Shown here: positions 1-8,447 of the stretch, in pieces
Numbering within the stretch: the stretch's first letter is position 1
Layout of the letters: every line of letters starts with the position of its first letter
From: Pseudomonadota bacterium
GTDB lineage: Bacteria; Pseudomonadota; Gammaproteobacteria; Steroidobacterales; Steroidobacteraceae
Direction of reading: 5' to 3'
Assembly: GCA_016705325.1 (NCBI GenBank)
Contig: JADIYJ010000013.1
Location: 62,001-126,000, forward strand
DNA: 64,000 nucleotides
The notes under the pieces: model-generated
The model's database searches: none
What the model was told of the DNA's origin: nothing
What the model saw: the letters and a program-made list of their open reading frames with translations, nothing else
Translations under genes and position numbers: made by a program

Positions 1-600
1 GAAGATTGCTTTGCCGACAACGACTGGTTCGGTGCGCGACGAGTGCTGGTGCTGTCTGCATCGAGCAAGACAGCGATCGGCTTTGCGCACTGTGCAGATG
101 CCCGCGCCGGGATCGAAGTCGTCGGCGTGACCTCGTCGCGCAACCATGCGTTCACGCACGCGCTCGGTTGCTATGACGAAGTGGTCACCTATGACGACGT
201 GGCGGCCATCCCGCGCAGCGCGCCGATCGTAGCGATCGACATGGCCGGCAGCGGCCCCGTGCTGGCATCGGTCCACTCGCACTTCGGCGACCAGTTGCGG
301 CATTCGATGGCCATTGGCCGCAGCCATCACGAGGCGCCTGCCCGCGTGCCGGGCATGCCCGGACCGAAGCCGGAGTTCTTCTTCGCGCCGACGCAGGTCA
401 GGAAGCGCGTGCAGGACTGGGGTCCGCGCGGCTACCAGGAGCGGGTCGTCAAGGCGCTCAGCGAATTCGTCGCATGGAGTTCCGGCTGGCTGCACGTGCA
501 GCAATCGCGCGGCGCCGAGGCCGCGACGGCGACCTGGAACGAAATCCATGCAGGCCGGGTCGCACCCGACGTTGGCCACATGGTCTCGCTCTGGGACTGA
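1..600 (+). CDS. DUF2855 family protein, 5' end outside window
   Basis: The reading frame is open from the first base, so this is the C-terminal ~199 residues of a gene starting upstream. It matches the DUF2855 pattern as I know it: the glycine/serine-rich SSASSKTAIG segment at the start of a Rossmann-like region, then VTSSRN, GCYDEVVTYDD, IDMAG and the late PGPKPEFFFAP motif. The fold resembles zinc-free medium-chain dehydrogenase/reductase proteins, but no substrate is known and I assign none. It ends 66 bases before the prolyl oligopeptidase gene on the same strand; nothing indicates a functional link. Family assignment is fairly secure, function unknown. Confidence 0.85.
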   Translation, partial: EDCFADNDWFGARRVLVLSASSKTAIGFAHCADARAGIEVVGVTSSRNHAFTHALGCYDEVVTYDDVAAIPRSAPIVAIDMAGSGPVLASVHSHFGDQLRHSMAIGRSHHEAPARVPGMPGPKPEFFFAPTQVRKRVQDWGPRGYQERVVKALSEFVAWSSGWLHVQQSRGAEAATATWNEIHAGRVAPDVGHMVSLWD

Positions 601-666
601 ACTGCCTGCCATTGAACTGACGCGCGTGACGCCGGTCGAACCGCCCTGCGTCAGGAGGAATCACCT

Positions 667-2769
667 TTGTCCATGAAATTTGCCCTGGCCGTCGTCACGG
701 CCGTCGCGCTTGCGCCCCCGCTGCTGGCCGAGCAGGCCGCCGATCCGTTCGGCTGGCTCGAGGACATCGAGGGCGCCAAGGCGCTCGATTGGGCCCGCGC
801 CGAGAACGCCCGCACGCTGCCGGTCCTCGAGGGCGATCCGCGCTTTGCGCAGATGCGCGCGGAGGCGCGCTCGATCCTGACGGCACCGACGCGTATCCCG
901 ACCGGTTCGATTCACAACGGCGCCGTCTACAACTTCTGGCAGGATGACACGCACCTGCGCGGGATCTGGCGCCGGGCCAGTGTCGTCAGCTATCGCACGG
1001 GCAGACCCGTGTGGGAAACACTGATCGATTTCGATCGACTGGCGAGGGACGAAGGCGAGAACTGGGTCAGCGGGCAGGTCGCCTGCCTGTCGCCTGAATA
1101 CCGGCTGTGCATGGTCGAGATGTCGCGCGGCGGCAGCGACTCGTCGACCTGGCGTGAATTCGACACGACGACTCGAGCATTCGTCAGCAATGGGTTCGCC
1201 GTGCCCGAAGCCAAGTCCGACGTGGCGTGGGTCGACGCCGACACGCTGCTCGTCGGCACCGACTGGGGCGCCGGATCGATGACGGCCTCGGGCTACCCGC
1301 GCATCGTGAAGGTCTGGCGGCGCGGCAAGCCGCTGGCCGCGGCGTCGGCGCTGTTCGAAGGCAGGTCGACCGACGTCGCGGTACGTTCATTCGTCGATCA
1401 GAACGGGGGCGCGCAGCCTTTCGTCGTGCGTGCCGTGTCGTTCTTCGAGGCGGAATATCATTACGCGCCAGGCCTGGGCACGCCAGCGAAGCTGCCGCTG
1501 CCGCTGCACTCGAATATCGAGGGCGTGCTCGACGGGCGCGCCATCTTCACCTTGCGTGAAGCGTGGGATTACCAGGGCAAGACGTACCCGCAGGGTTCGA
1601 TCGTCGCCTACGACCTGCAGCGTGGCACCGCCGAGCCCGTGTTCGCTGCGAACGGTACGCAGTCGGTCGAGACCGTCGCGGTCGGCAGGACCGGCCTGGT
1701 GGTGCAGTACCTCGAGAACGTTTCCGGCAAGGCAGTGCGAGTCCTGCGCACGCCGCAAGGCGAGTGGCGGGCCACCCCGATTGCGCTACCCGCGAACGGG
1801 GTGCTGAAGATCGCTTCCGCGGGCGGCGGCACCGACGACGCGATGCTTTCGTTCGAAAGCCTGACCTCGCCGCTCACCTTGTATTACGTGAGCGCGAACG
1901 ATGCGATCGAGCAGATCTTCACGACGCCAGCGGCCTACGACGCGACGGACGTCGTCGTCGAGCAGCGGTTCGCGACCTCGACCGACGGCACGAGGATTCC
2001 GTACTTCGTCATGGGCAGGAAGTCGGTGCTCGCCCGGGGCAATGCGCCGACGGTGCAGTACGCCTATGGTGGCTTCCTTGCGGCCACGCTGCCGGTTTAC
2101 TACGAAGATCCATCGCGGCCACAGCACGGCGCGCTCGCGGGCAAACTCTGGGTTTCGCGCGGCGGCGTGCTCGTGCTTGCCAACATCCGCGGCGGATCGG
2201 AGTACGGTCCACGGTGGCACGACGCGGGCCTGAAGGAGAATCGGCAGAAGGTCTTCGACGATTTCATTGCCGTCTCGGAAGACCTGATCCGGACGGGCGT
2301 CACCACGAAGGCCAAGCTCGGCGCCATCGGCCGCTCGAACGGCGGCCTGCTGATGGGCGTCGTCATGAATCAGCGTCCGGACCTGTATGCGGCCATCGTC
2401 AACGGCGTGCCGCTGCTCGACATGCAGCGCTATACCAAGCTGGGCGCGGGCGCTTCCTGGGTCGCCGAGTACGGCGATCCGGACACGGCCGACTGGTCGT
2501 ACCTGTCAAAGTGGTCGCCGTACCAGAATCTACGTGCCGACGTCGCGTATCCACCAGTCTTCTACTACACCTCGACCAAGGACGATCGGGTTCACCCAGG
2601 TCACGCGCGCAAGGCGGCTGCAAAGCTGAAGTCGTTCGGGCGTGACTACTTCTACTACGAGAACATGGAGGGCGGCCACGGCGGCACGTCGAACCAGGAT
2701 CAGCTCGCATACCGGATCGCGCTCGAGTATGCGTATTTCGCCAGGCGGCTGATGGGCGCCGCTCCGTAG
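667..2769 (+). CDS. Secreted prolyl oligopeptidase family (S9) serine peptidase
   Basis: About 700 residues, the usual size for prolyl endopeptidases, with an N-terminal signal peptide (hydrophobic stretch ending near LLAEQA). Residues ~25-420 form the beta-propeller and ~430-700 the alpha/beta-hydrolase domain. The catalytic triad is visible: Ser ~557 in GRSNGGLL, Asp ~639 in TKDDRVHPGH, and His ~671 in GGHGG. It should cleave after proline in short peptides, in the periplasm or outside the cell. A TTG start is chosen because AGGAGG lies about 8 bases upstream; the next in-frame ATG two codons later would be spaced about 14 bases from it. It converges on the molybdenum hydroxylase genes. Confidence 0.92.
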   Translation: MSMKFALAVVTAVALAPPLLAEQAADPFGWLEDIEGAKALDWARAENARTLPVLEGDPRFAQMRAEARSILTAPTRIPTGSIHNGAVYNFWQDDTHLRGIWRRASVVSYRTGRPVWETLIDFDRLARDEGENWVSGQVACLSPEYRLCMVEMSRGGSDSSTWREFDTTTRAFVSNGFAVPEAKSDVAWVDADTLLVGTDWGAGSMTASGYPRIVKVWRRGKPLAAASALFEGRSTDVAVRSFVDQNGGAQPFVVRAVSFFEAEYHYAPGLGTPAKLPLPLHSNIEGVLDGRAIFTLREAWDYQGKTYPQGSIVAYDLQRGTAEPVFAANGTQSVETVAVGRTGLVVQYLENVSGKAVRVLRTPQGEWRATPIALPANGVLKIASAGGGTDDAMLSFESLTSPLTLYYVSANDAIEQIFTTPAAYDATDVVVEQRFATSTDGTRIPYFVMGRKSVLARGNAPTVQYAYGGFLAATLPVYYEDPSRPQHGALAGKLWVSRGGVLVLANIRGGSEYGPRWHDAGLKENRQKVFDDFIAVSEDLIRTGVTTKAKLGAIGRSNGGLLMGVVMNQRPDLYAAIVNGVPLLDMQRYTKLGAGASWVAEYGDPDTADWSYLSKWSPYQNLRADVAYPPVFYYTSTKDDRVHPGHARKAAAKLKSFGRDYFYYENMEGGHGGTSNQDQLAYRIALEYAYFARRLMGAAP

Positions 2770-2789
2770 AGCGGCAGCCCGGGGGTTCG

Positions 2790-5174
2790 TTACCCCGCCG
2801 CCACCCTGGTTTCCCAGCCATCGAGCTGACGCCCCACCGGCAGTTCGCGCACGCGCACTCCGGTCGCTGCGCAAATTGCATTCGCGATCGCGGCACCGGC
2901 TGGTGGCACGCCTGGCTCGCCGATGCCACCCGGTAATGCCTCACTCTCGATGATGTGCACGTCCACGACGTGAGGCGACGCCCGCATGCGAGCGACCCGG
3001 TAGTCGCTGTAGTTCGACTGTTCGACCCTGCCGGCGGCGAAGGTGATCCCGCTGTGGAGCGTGTTGCTCATGGCCATGATGAGTGCGCCTTCCATCTGTG
3101 CCCTGGCGCGGTCGGGATTGGCGACGAAGCCGGCGTCGACTGCGACGGTGGCGCGTGGCACGAGCACCGTTCCGTCGGGGCTCACCTCGACCTCGACGAC
3201 CATCGCAACGTACGAGAGGAAGCTGCGATGCACCGCGATGCCGCGACCGCGGCCGCGCGGCAGCGGGGTGCTCCAGCCGCTTCGCTGCTTGACCGACTCG
3301 ACCACGCGACGTGCACGGGCGGTGTCGAGCGGGTGGTCCGCCCATGGCGCGCCGTAATAGGTTTCGCCCGGAGCGACCAGCCCGGCCCTGGACAGGTCGA
3401 CTTTGCGGTCGGGACCGATGAGCTCGAGCAGGAACGCCGCCGGGTCCTTGCCGGCCGCGCGCGCGAGTTCATCGACGAACGAACCGATCGCGAAGCCGTG
3501 ATGGATCGCGTTCACGCTGCGGTACCAGCCGATGCGCGCGTGCGCCACGGCCGGGCAGACCTCGACACTCAGGTTGGGCACGTCCCAGGGAACGTCGCTG
3601 GCGCCGTTGGTCAGTTCGTCCGGCGTGGGACCGGCCACGTTCGGAGCGAAGGTTGCGCTGATCGACGGGTACGCCGACCGATGCCGCCAGGCGGTTACCT
3701 TGCCCGCCGCATCGAGCGCAGCCTCCAGTCGGTGCGCGGCCGCAGCGTGATAGTACGAGTGCCGCATGTCGTCCTCGCGGCTCCACTGCACGCGCACAGG
3801 CGCCCCGGTCTCACGTGCCAGGAAGGCAGCCTCGCAGATGAAGTCCGGCTTGGACTTGCGACCGAAGGCGCCTCCCAGCAAGGTGACATGGACGGTGACG
3901 TTCGCGGCGTCGACCTTGAGGTACTCGGCAATCGTGTTGCGCGCATCGTTGGGCGACTGCGTCGGGGCCCAGGCTTCGACCTTGCCATCCTGTACGCGAG
4001 CAATCGCCGCCAGCGGCTCCATCTGCGCGTGCGACAGGTAGGGGACGTGGTATTCGGCGCTCAGCTTGCGCGCCGCCGCCGCCAGAGCGGCGGCCGCGTC
4101 GCCGTTCGTGCGCCCCGGCTTGCCAGGCGCGCGGACGCTTGCCTCGAGCGTCGACCTGTACGACTTCGAGCCGTGGGTGCCGTTCGGCCCCGCGTCCCAG
4201 GTAATCTTCAGCGCATCGCGCCCGCGCAGCGCCGCCCAGGTGTTCTTCGCGATCACGGCGACACCACCGAGCGGGAAAAATGCGCCGGGAACAGGTGTCT
4301 CTGCAATGCGCACGATGCGTTCGACACCGGGCACTTTGCGCGCCTCGCCGTCGTCGACACTCACGACTTTCCCGCCCCACACCGGGGGTCGCGCGATGGC
4401 GGCCACTTTCATGCCGGGCAGCGTGAGGTCGGCGCCGTAGACGGCCGTGCCGATGGTCATCGGTACCAGGTCGATCGACGGCACCGTCCTGCCCTGCCAC
4501 CGCCGCTCGTCGGGGGGCTTGATGCGCACGCTCGTGGTTGCGGGCATTGCGATCGTGCGCGCAGTCGCGACGAGCTCGCCGAACGACTTCGTGCGACCGG
4601 TCGGGCGGTGCACGACCTCGTGCTGTCGGGCGACGACTTCGGCAACGTCCACGTTCCACTGCATGGCCGCTGCGGCCTCCAGCAGCGCGCGTGTCGTTGC
4701 GCCGGCCTCCCGGTACTTGTGCAGGAAGTCGCGGATGCTGGTGGAGCCGTCCGTGTTCTGCGAGCCGTACCTGGGGTCTCCCACGGCCTGCTCGACGCGA
4801 CACCTGGCCCAGTCGGCTTCCATCTCGTCGGCAATGATCATCGGCATCGTGGTGCGGATGCCCTGGCCCATTTCCGAGCGGTGGCAGATGATCGTGACGG
4901 TGCCTGCGTCGTCGACGTGCACATAGACGTGCGGCGACCACGGATTGGCTGCGGTGGCCGGCAGCGGCTCGGCAGCGTCGAGGCGGCGCGCGCCGCCGGG
5001 TCCGAAGGCAATGACCAGGCCGCCGATGCCGAGCAACTGGATGAATGTGCGGCGCTGCAGGTCCTGCGGGCAATCGGCGCCTGCATCGGTTGCAGCGACA
5101 GGGGCGGGCATCCCGGCCTGCGCACCAGGCGCCGCCGCGCGCCGCACCCACGGCAGGAACTCGTTCGCGCTCAT
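2790..5174 (-). CDS. Xanthine dehydrogenase-family molybdopterin-binding subunit (IorB-like), Tat-exported
   Basis: About 794 residues, the large molybdopterin cytosine dinucleotide-binding subunit of a two-subunit molybdenum hydroxylase of the isoquinoline 1-oxidoreductase/aldehyde oxidoreductase type. A twin-arginine motif (RRTFIQLLG) near residue 45 precedes a hydrophobic stretch, which predicts folded export with cofactor bound. Family signs include the GQGIRTTMPMI segment, a GGAFGRKSKPDF cofactor-binding segment and a C-terminal GEPGVPPAGAAIANAI, which holds the family's catalytic Glu. Start at MSANEF: the ATG overlaps the stop of the upstream 2Fe-2S gene by four bases (ATGA), so the two are translationally coupled. 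The natural substrate is not readable from sequence. Confidence 0.9.
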   Translation of the reverse strand: MSANEFLPWVRRAAAPGAQAGMPAPVAATDAGADCPQDLQRRTFIQLLGIGGLVIAFGPGGARRLDAAEPLPATAANPWSPHVYVHVDDAGTVTIICHRSEMGQGIRTTMPMIIADEMEADWARCRVEQAVGDPRYGSQNTDGSTSIRDFLHKYREAGATTRALLEAAAAMQWNVDVAEVVARQHEVVHRPTGRTKSFGELVATARTIAMPATTSVRIKPPDERRWQGRTVPSIDLVPMTIGTAVYGADLTLPGMKVAAIARPPVWGGKVVSVDDGEARKVPGVERIVRIAETPVPGAFFPLGGVAVIAKNTWAALRGRDALKITWDAGPNGTHGSKSYRSTLEASVRAPGKPGRTNGDAAAALAAAARKLSAEYHVPYLSHAQMEPLAAIARVQDGKVEAWAPTQSPNDARNTIAEYLKVDAANVTVHVTLLGGAFGRKSKPDFICEAAFLARETGAPVRVQWSREDDMRHSYYHAAAAHRLEAALDAAGKVTAWRHRSAYPSISATFAPNVAGPTPDELTNGASDVPWDVPNLSVEVCPAVAHARIGWYRSVNAIHHGFAIGSFVDELARAAGKDPAAFLLELIGPDRKVDLSRAGLVAPGETYYGAPWADHPLDTARARRVVESVKQRSGWSTPLPRGRGRGIAVHRSFLSYVAMVVEVEVSPDGTVLVPRATVAVDAGFVANPDRARAQMEGALIMAMSNTLHSGITFAAGRVEQSNYSDYRVARMRASPHVVDVHIIESEALPGGIGEPGVPPAGAAIANAICAATGVRVRELPVGRQLDGWETRVAAG

Positions 5175-5626
5175 GAGCTTTTCTCCGCCGCGGCTTTGAT
5201 CGCGGCGCGAATGCGTGGATAGGTGCCGCAGCGACAGAGGTTGCCGTTCATCGCGGCGTCGATCTGCTGGTCGGTTGGCTGCGGCGTGTTCTGCAGCAAG
5301 CCGGCGGCCTGCATGATCTGACCGGGCTGGCAGAAGCCACACTGCGGCACGTCGATTTCGCGCCAGGCCACCTGCAGCGGGTGCTCGCCGGTGGGGTGCA
5401 GTCCTTCGATCGTGGTAACGGTCGCGTCCTGGAGGTCCGCCATCGGCAGCTGGCAGGCGCGGGCAGGTTGTCCGCCGACGTGCACCGTGCAGGAACCGCA
5501 CTGCGCGATGCCGCAGCCGTACTTCGTGCCGGTCAGCGCGAGATCATCGCGCAGGTACCAGAGGAGCGGCAGGGTGGGATCGCCGTCGAAGGTTCGACGC
5601 ACGCCATTGACGGTCAGGGTGATCAT
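5171..5626 (-). CDS. (2Fe-2S)-binding small subunit of molybdenum hydroxylase (IorA-like)
   Basis: About 151 residues carrying both [2Fe-2S] clusters of a xanthine-dehydrogenase-type enzyme: the N-terminal plant-ferredoxin-like cluster (Cys in YGCGIAQCGSC and in ARACQL) and the C-terminal helical cluster (CGFCQPGQ and CRCGTYP). It passes electrons from the molybdenum subunit encoded by the next gene, with which it shares a four-base overlap. There is no FAD subunit alongside, as in other IorAB-type pairs, where a cytochrome acts as acceptor. Start at MITLTVNG, preceded by GGAG about six bases upstream. It has no signal peptide of its own, so it would be exported bound to its Tat-bearing partner. 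Confidence 0.92.
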   Translation of the reverse strand: MITLTVNGVRRTFDGDPTLPLLWYLRDDLALTGTKYGCGIAQCGSCTVHVGGQPARACQLPMADLQDATVTTIEGLHPTGEHPLQVAWREIDVPQCGFCQPGQIMQAAGLLQNTPQPTDQQIDAAMNGNLCRCGTYPRIRAAIKAAAEKSS

Positions 5627-5691
5627 CGCGACTCCGGGGCGGGTACAGGGATGTGCGGAAGACGGAGAATGGCACCCGAGCGGCAGCGGTT

Positions 5692-5820
5692 TCAATTCCA
5701 GCGTTGCGCCAGCGCCGCGATTCCCTGCTGCAGCGACTCACCGCCGCGGATGAGCGGTGCGTCGAGACGCAGGTTCCACGATACCCACAGCGGCAGACCA
5801 CACTCTGCGGCGGCGCGCGC
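5692..5820 (-). pseudogene. Short remnant, possibly of homocysteine S-methyltransferase
   Basis: The 194-base gap between the 2Fe-2S subunit and the exported methyltransferase holds a protein-like fragment of about 40 residues ending at a stop. It reads GLPLWVSWNLRLDAPLIRGG then ESLQQGIAALAQRWN. The pattern 'LPLWVS ... L(R)xGESL' recalls the barrel region of homocysteine S-methyltransferase-family proteins. No start codon or remaining gene is present, and the fragment begins right after the neighbouring gene's stop. I treat it as a gene relic; the family call is tentative. Confidence 0.3.
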
Positions 5821-6660
5821 TCAGTGCCTGGGTTTCACGAACTTCAGGGTCATGCGATCGCTTTCGCCGATGGCGGCATATTTCGCCTTGTCGGTGTCGC
5901 CCAGGGCCAACGTCGGTGGCAGGGTCCACACGCCTTGCTGCCATTCGGTCGTGTCCTTCGGGTTGGCGTTGATCTCCGCACTGCCTGCGAACTCGAATCC
6001 GGCCTTCTCCGCGAGCGCGCGGACGGTCGAGACCTTGATGTAGCCACTGTCGCGCTCACGTTCTGCGGCAGCGGATTCAGGCAGGCGATGATCCTCGATA
6101 CCGAGCACGCCGCCCGGCTTGAGCATGGCGAAGATCTCGCGGAACGCAGCTTCGCTGTAGTCAGCCTTTTCCGCCTGCATGTAACCCATCTTCCAGTTAT
6201 GCACGTTGCGGAAGGTGAGGACGACGTCGGCGGTGCCCGCCGCGACGCCCGTTCCGCCCAGCACGGTCGGGAAGTTCGCGCGCTCGACCTTGCCGTAGAG
6301 CGCCGGGTTGGCATCGAACCGCTTAGCCATCGACTCGGCGCCTTTGCCCGCTGGTGCGGCGGCGAGCAACTTGCCCTTCGCTGCGAGATAAGGTGCGAGA
6401 ATTTCCGTGTACCAGCCCCCGCCTGGCCACAGTTCCACGACGGTATCCGTCGGCTTGACGCCGATGAAGCCGAGCGTTTCGACCGGGTGACGATAGGCAT
6501 CGCGCGCACGGTTGGTTTCACTGCGCTGCGTGCCGGCCACCGCTTGCTCGAGAGCTTCGCGCGCGGCCTGATCCAATCCGTCCTGGTCCCTGGCGTGCAA
6601 TGTCGTGCCGCCGAGCAAGCCGACGCTGGCAAGCGTTGCGGCAATGATGGTCAGACGCAT
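5821..6660 (-). CDS. Exported class I SAM-dependent methyltransferase-like protein (COG4798 type)
   Basis: 279 residues with a clear signal peptide (cleavage likely after LHA, residues 1-24). Behind it is a Rossmann methyltransferase fold: VVELWPGGGWYTEIL (residues ~75-90) is the SAM-binding motif I in the form typical of predicted periplasmic methyltransferases. VVLTFRNVHNW and a late LKPGGVLGIEDHR follow. These proteins are widespread in Proteobacteria, but the source of SAM outside the cytoplasm and the substrate are unresolved, so catalytic activity is uncertain. Start ATG at the outer end is backed by AGGAGGGAG. The next gene upstream (CHAT lipoprotein) is divergent, leaving a 133-base shared promoter region with no recognisable operator. 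Confidence 0.82.
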   Translation of the reverse strand: MRLTIIAATLASVGLLGGTTLHARDQDGLDQAAREALEQAVAGTQRSETNRARDAYRHPVETLGFIGVKPTDTVVELWPGGGWYTEILAPYLAAKGKLLAAAPAGKGAESMAKRFDANPALYGKVERANFPTVLGGTGVAAGTADVVLTFRNVHNWKMGYMQAEKADYSEAAFREIFAMLKPGGVLGIEDHRLPESAAAERERDSGYIKVSTVRALAEKAGFEFAGSAEINANPKDTTEWQQGVWTLPPTLALGDTDKAKYAAIGESDRMTLKFVKPRH

Positions 6661-6793
6661 GGCTCCCTCCTGTCACCCAGTGATTTCTTGAGCCCCGCAG
6701 CATGTGCGGTGGTCCCGGCAGACGCAAGTGCCGGCATTCGTGCAACACTAGGCCGCAGGCAACCGGGTTCGGTCGGCAGGAAGACGGAATTCC

Positions 6794-8425
6794 ATGCAGC
6801 ACTCGAAGGCAGTCCACACACTCAGCGCCCGGTCCCTGCTCCGGCAGCATGCGTTGGCCGCATTGGCCTTGCTGGTCCTGAGCGCCTGTGGCGGCACCGA
6901 CGACACCGGCAGCGCCGGCAGTGCCAATCAATTGCTGTCCAAGCCGGTAGCGGACGGCCAGGCCCCGGTTGCGGCGGCGCCAGCCGAGCCCGCGGCTGTG
7001 CCCGAGCCAACGCCGACCATGCCAGCAGTGTTGGCGGAGGAGGGCCAGCGTCCGCTGCTGCTGGCGATCGCCAGCAGCTATCCCGTAATCCAGCAGTTGC
7101 AACGCAAGGAAGAAACCGGTCGGGTTCACGCGCTCGAAGCTGCGAGAATCGAGGCCGACCTGGCGCGCGCCCGGGCCGATCTTGCCAGCATCAAACGCAA
7201 TCTCGCGTCGCTCTCGGCAGGTGGACTCCCGACCTATGCCTTGATCCACCACGTCGCGAGCGACGGCAGCCTCAACGCCTGGATCGTGCTGCCGGATGGC
7301 AACGTGGTCGCCGGCACGACGACAGGGCCGTATGCCGGCCTCGGCACGCTGCAGGGAGGTCTCGGCGTCGATCGGATCGCAGCGACCCGCGGGCCGCAGC
7401 TGAAAGGTGAGGAAAAGCAGCGCCTCGATGCCGATGCCGAGATCGCCACGGATGAGGACGCTGATGCCGACCGCGGCGCCGGCAAGCGCGACAACTCGCC
7501 GGCAGCGATCAGCAAGCGCCGACAGGTCCTGGCAGGTGCTGCCGCAACGCTCCTGCCCGGCGACATTCGGCAGGTGCTCGCGGCGGGAGAGGGGCGCCTG
7601 CTGGTCGTGCCGGCCAGGGATACCGGCACTGCGCCGTATGCGGCGCTGCCGATCCGCAACCAGGATGACTTCGCAGCGCGGAGATGGTCCTTCGTCGTGA
7701 TGCAGGACCTGCGGGTACTGGCTGACAGCGCCAGCGGCTTTGACATGGGCAAGGTCGATCTCTCGAAGTCGGTCATCGTCGGCGACCCCGACGACATGCG
7801 CGACGTGCGCTACAGCTTCCCGGCGCTGCCCGGCGCGAGAAAAGAGGCGCAGGCGATCGCCAGGGAGCTGGGCATCGCCGAGCAGAATGTCCTGATCGGT
7901 GCGGACGCGACCCGGAAGAACGTCGTCCGTGCCATCGACCGCAGCGCCGGCGAGGGCGTCATCTACATGGCGACGCACGCCGTCGCCGATGCAAAGAATC
8001 CACTGACCCGCGGCTTCGTCGTCCTCAGCCAGCAGAACCTGTTTGCCGGCGAGCTGCGAACCGAGCAGTTCAGGGGATGGGACGAGCATCAGCCGCTGGT
8101 CGTCATGAGTGCGTGTCAGACAGCGCTGGGTCGCGTCTTCGAGGGTGGAACGTTCGGTGTCGCGCGCACCTGGACCAATGCCGGCGCAGGTCAGGTCGTC
8201 GCCAGTCTCTGGAACGTAAGCGATCTCGCGACCTACCGGTTGATGACGCGCTTCGTGGCCGGGCTGCAGCAAGGCCAGGTGCCGGAGCTGGCCATGCAGG
8301 CCGCGCAGCTCGAGACGATCAAGAACTATCCGGACGATCCGAAGATGTGGGCGAGTTTCACGATCATCGGCAAGCCATCGATCGACAGCCGTGCCATGCA
8401 GCAGCACTCCGGCTCGAGCCCCTGA
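6794..8425 (+). CDS. CHAT-domain (caspase-like) lipoprotein
   Basis: 543 residues. The N-terminus has a lipoprotein signal with the lipobox LSAC (Cys ~32), followed by an Ala/Pro-rich linker and a likely helical coiled stretch around residues 95-135 (KEETGRVHALEAARIEADLA). The C-terminal half is a CHAT domain of the caspase/separase-like clan. The predicted dyad is present: His ~395 in YMATHAVAD and Cys ~441 in MSACQTALG, followed by GVARTWTNAGAGQVVASLW. Most CHAT proteins carry TPRs or sit in the cytosol; this one lacks visible TPRs and is predicted to be membrane-anchored. It is a single gene, convergent with the pullulanase gene. Confidence 0.85.
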   Translation: MQHSKAVHTLSARSLLRQHALAALALLVLSACGGTDDTGSAGSANQLLSKPVADGQAPVAAAPAEPAAVPEPTPTMPAVLAEEGQRPLLLAIASSYPVIQQLQRKEETGRVHALEAARIEADLARARADLASIKRNLASLSAGGLPTYALIHHVASDGSLNAWIVLPDGNVVAGTTTGPYAGLGTLQGGLGVDRIAATRGPQLKGEEKQRLDADAEIATDEDADADRGAGKRDNSPAAISKRRQVLAGAAATLLPGDIRQVLAAGEGRLLVVPARDTGTAPYAALPIRNQDDFAARRWSFVVMQDLRVLADSASGFDMGKVDLSKSVIVGDPDDMRDVRYSFPALPGARKEAQAIARELGIAEQNVLIGADATRKNVVRAIDRSAGEGVIYMATHAVADAKNPLTRGFVVLSQQNLFAGELRTEQFRGWDEHQPLVVMSACQTALGRVFEGGTFGVARTWTNAGAGQVVASLWNVSDLATYRLMTRFVAGLQQGQVPELAMQAAQLETIKNYPDDPKMWASFTIIGKPSIDSRAMQQHSGSSP

Positions 8426-8447
8426 GTGATGCATCCGTGGCCTGCGG

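Noticed and set aside
2955..5222. A 755-residue open frame opposite the molybdenum hydroxylase genes
   Set aside because: It is antisense to two clearly conserved, coupled genes and its residues (Arg/His/Asp-rich) show no domain; typical high-GC shadow frame.
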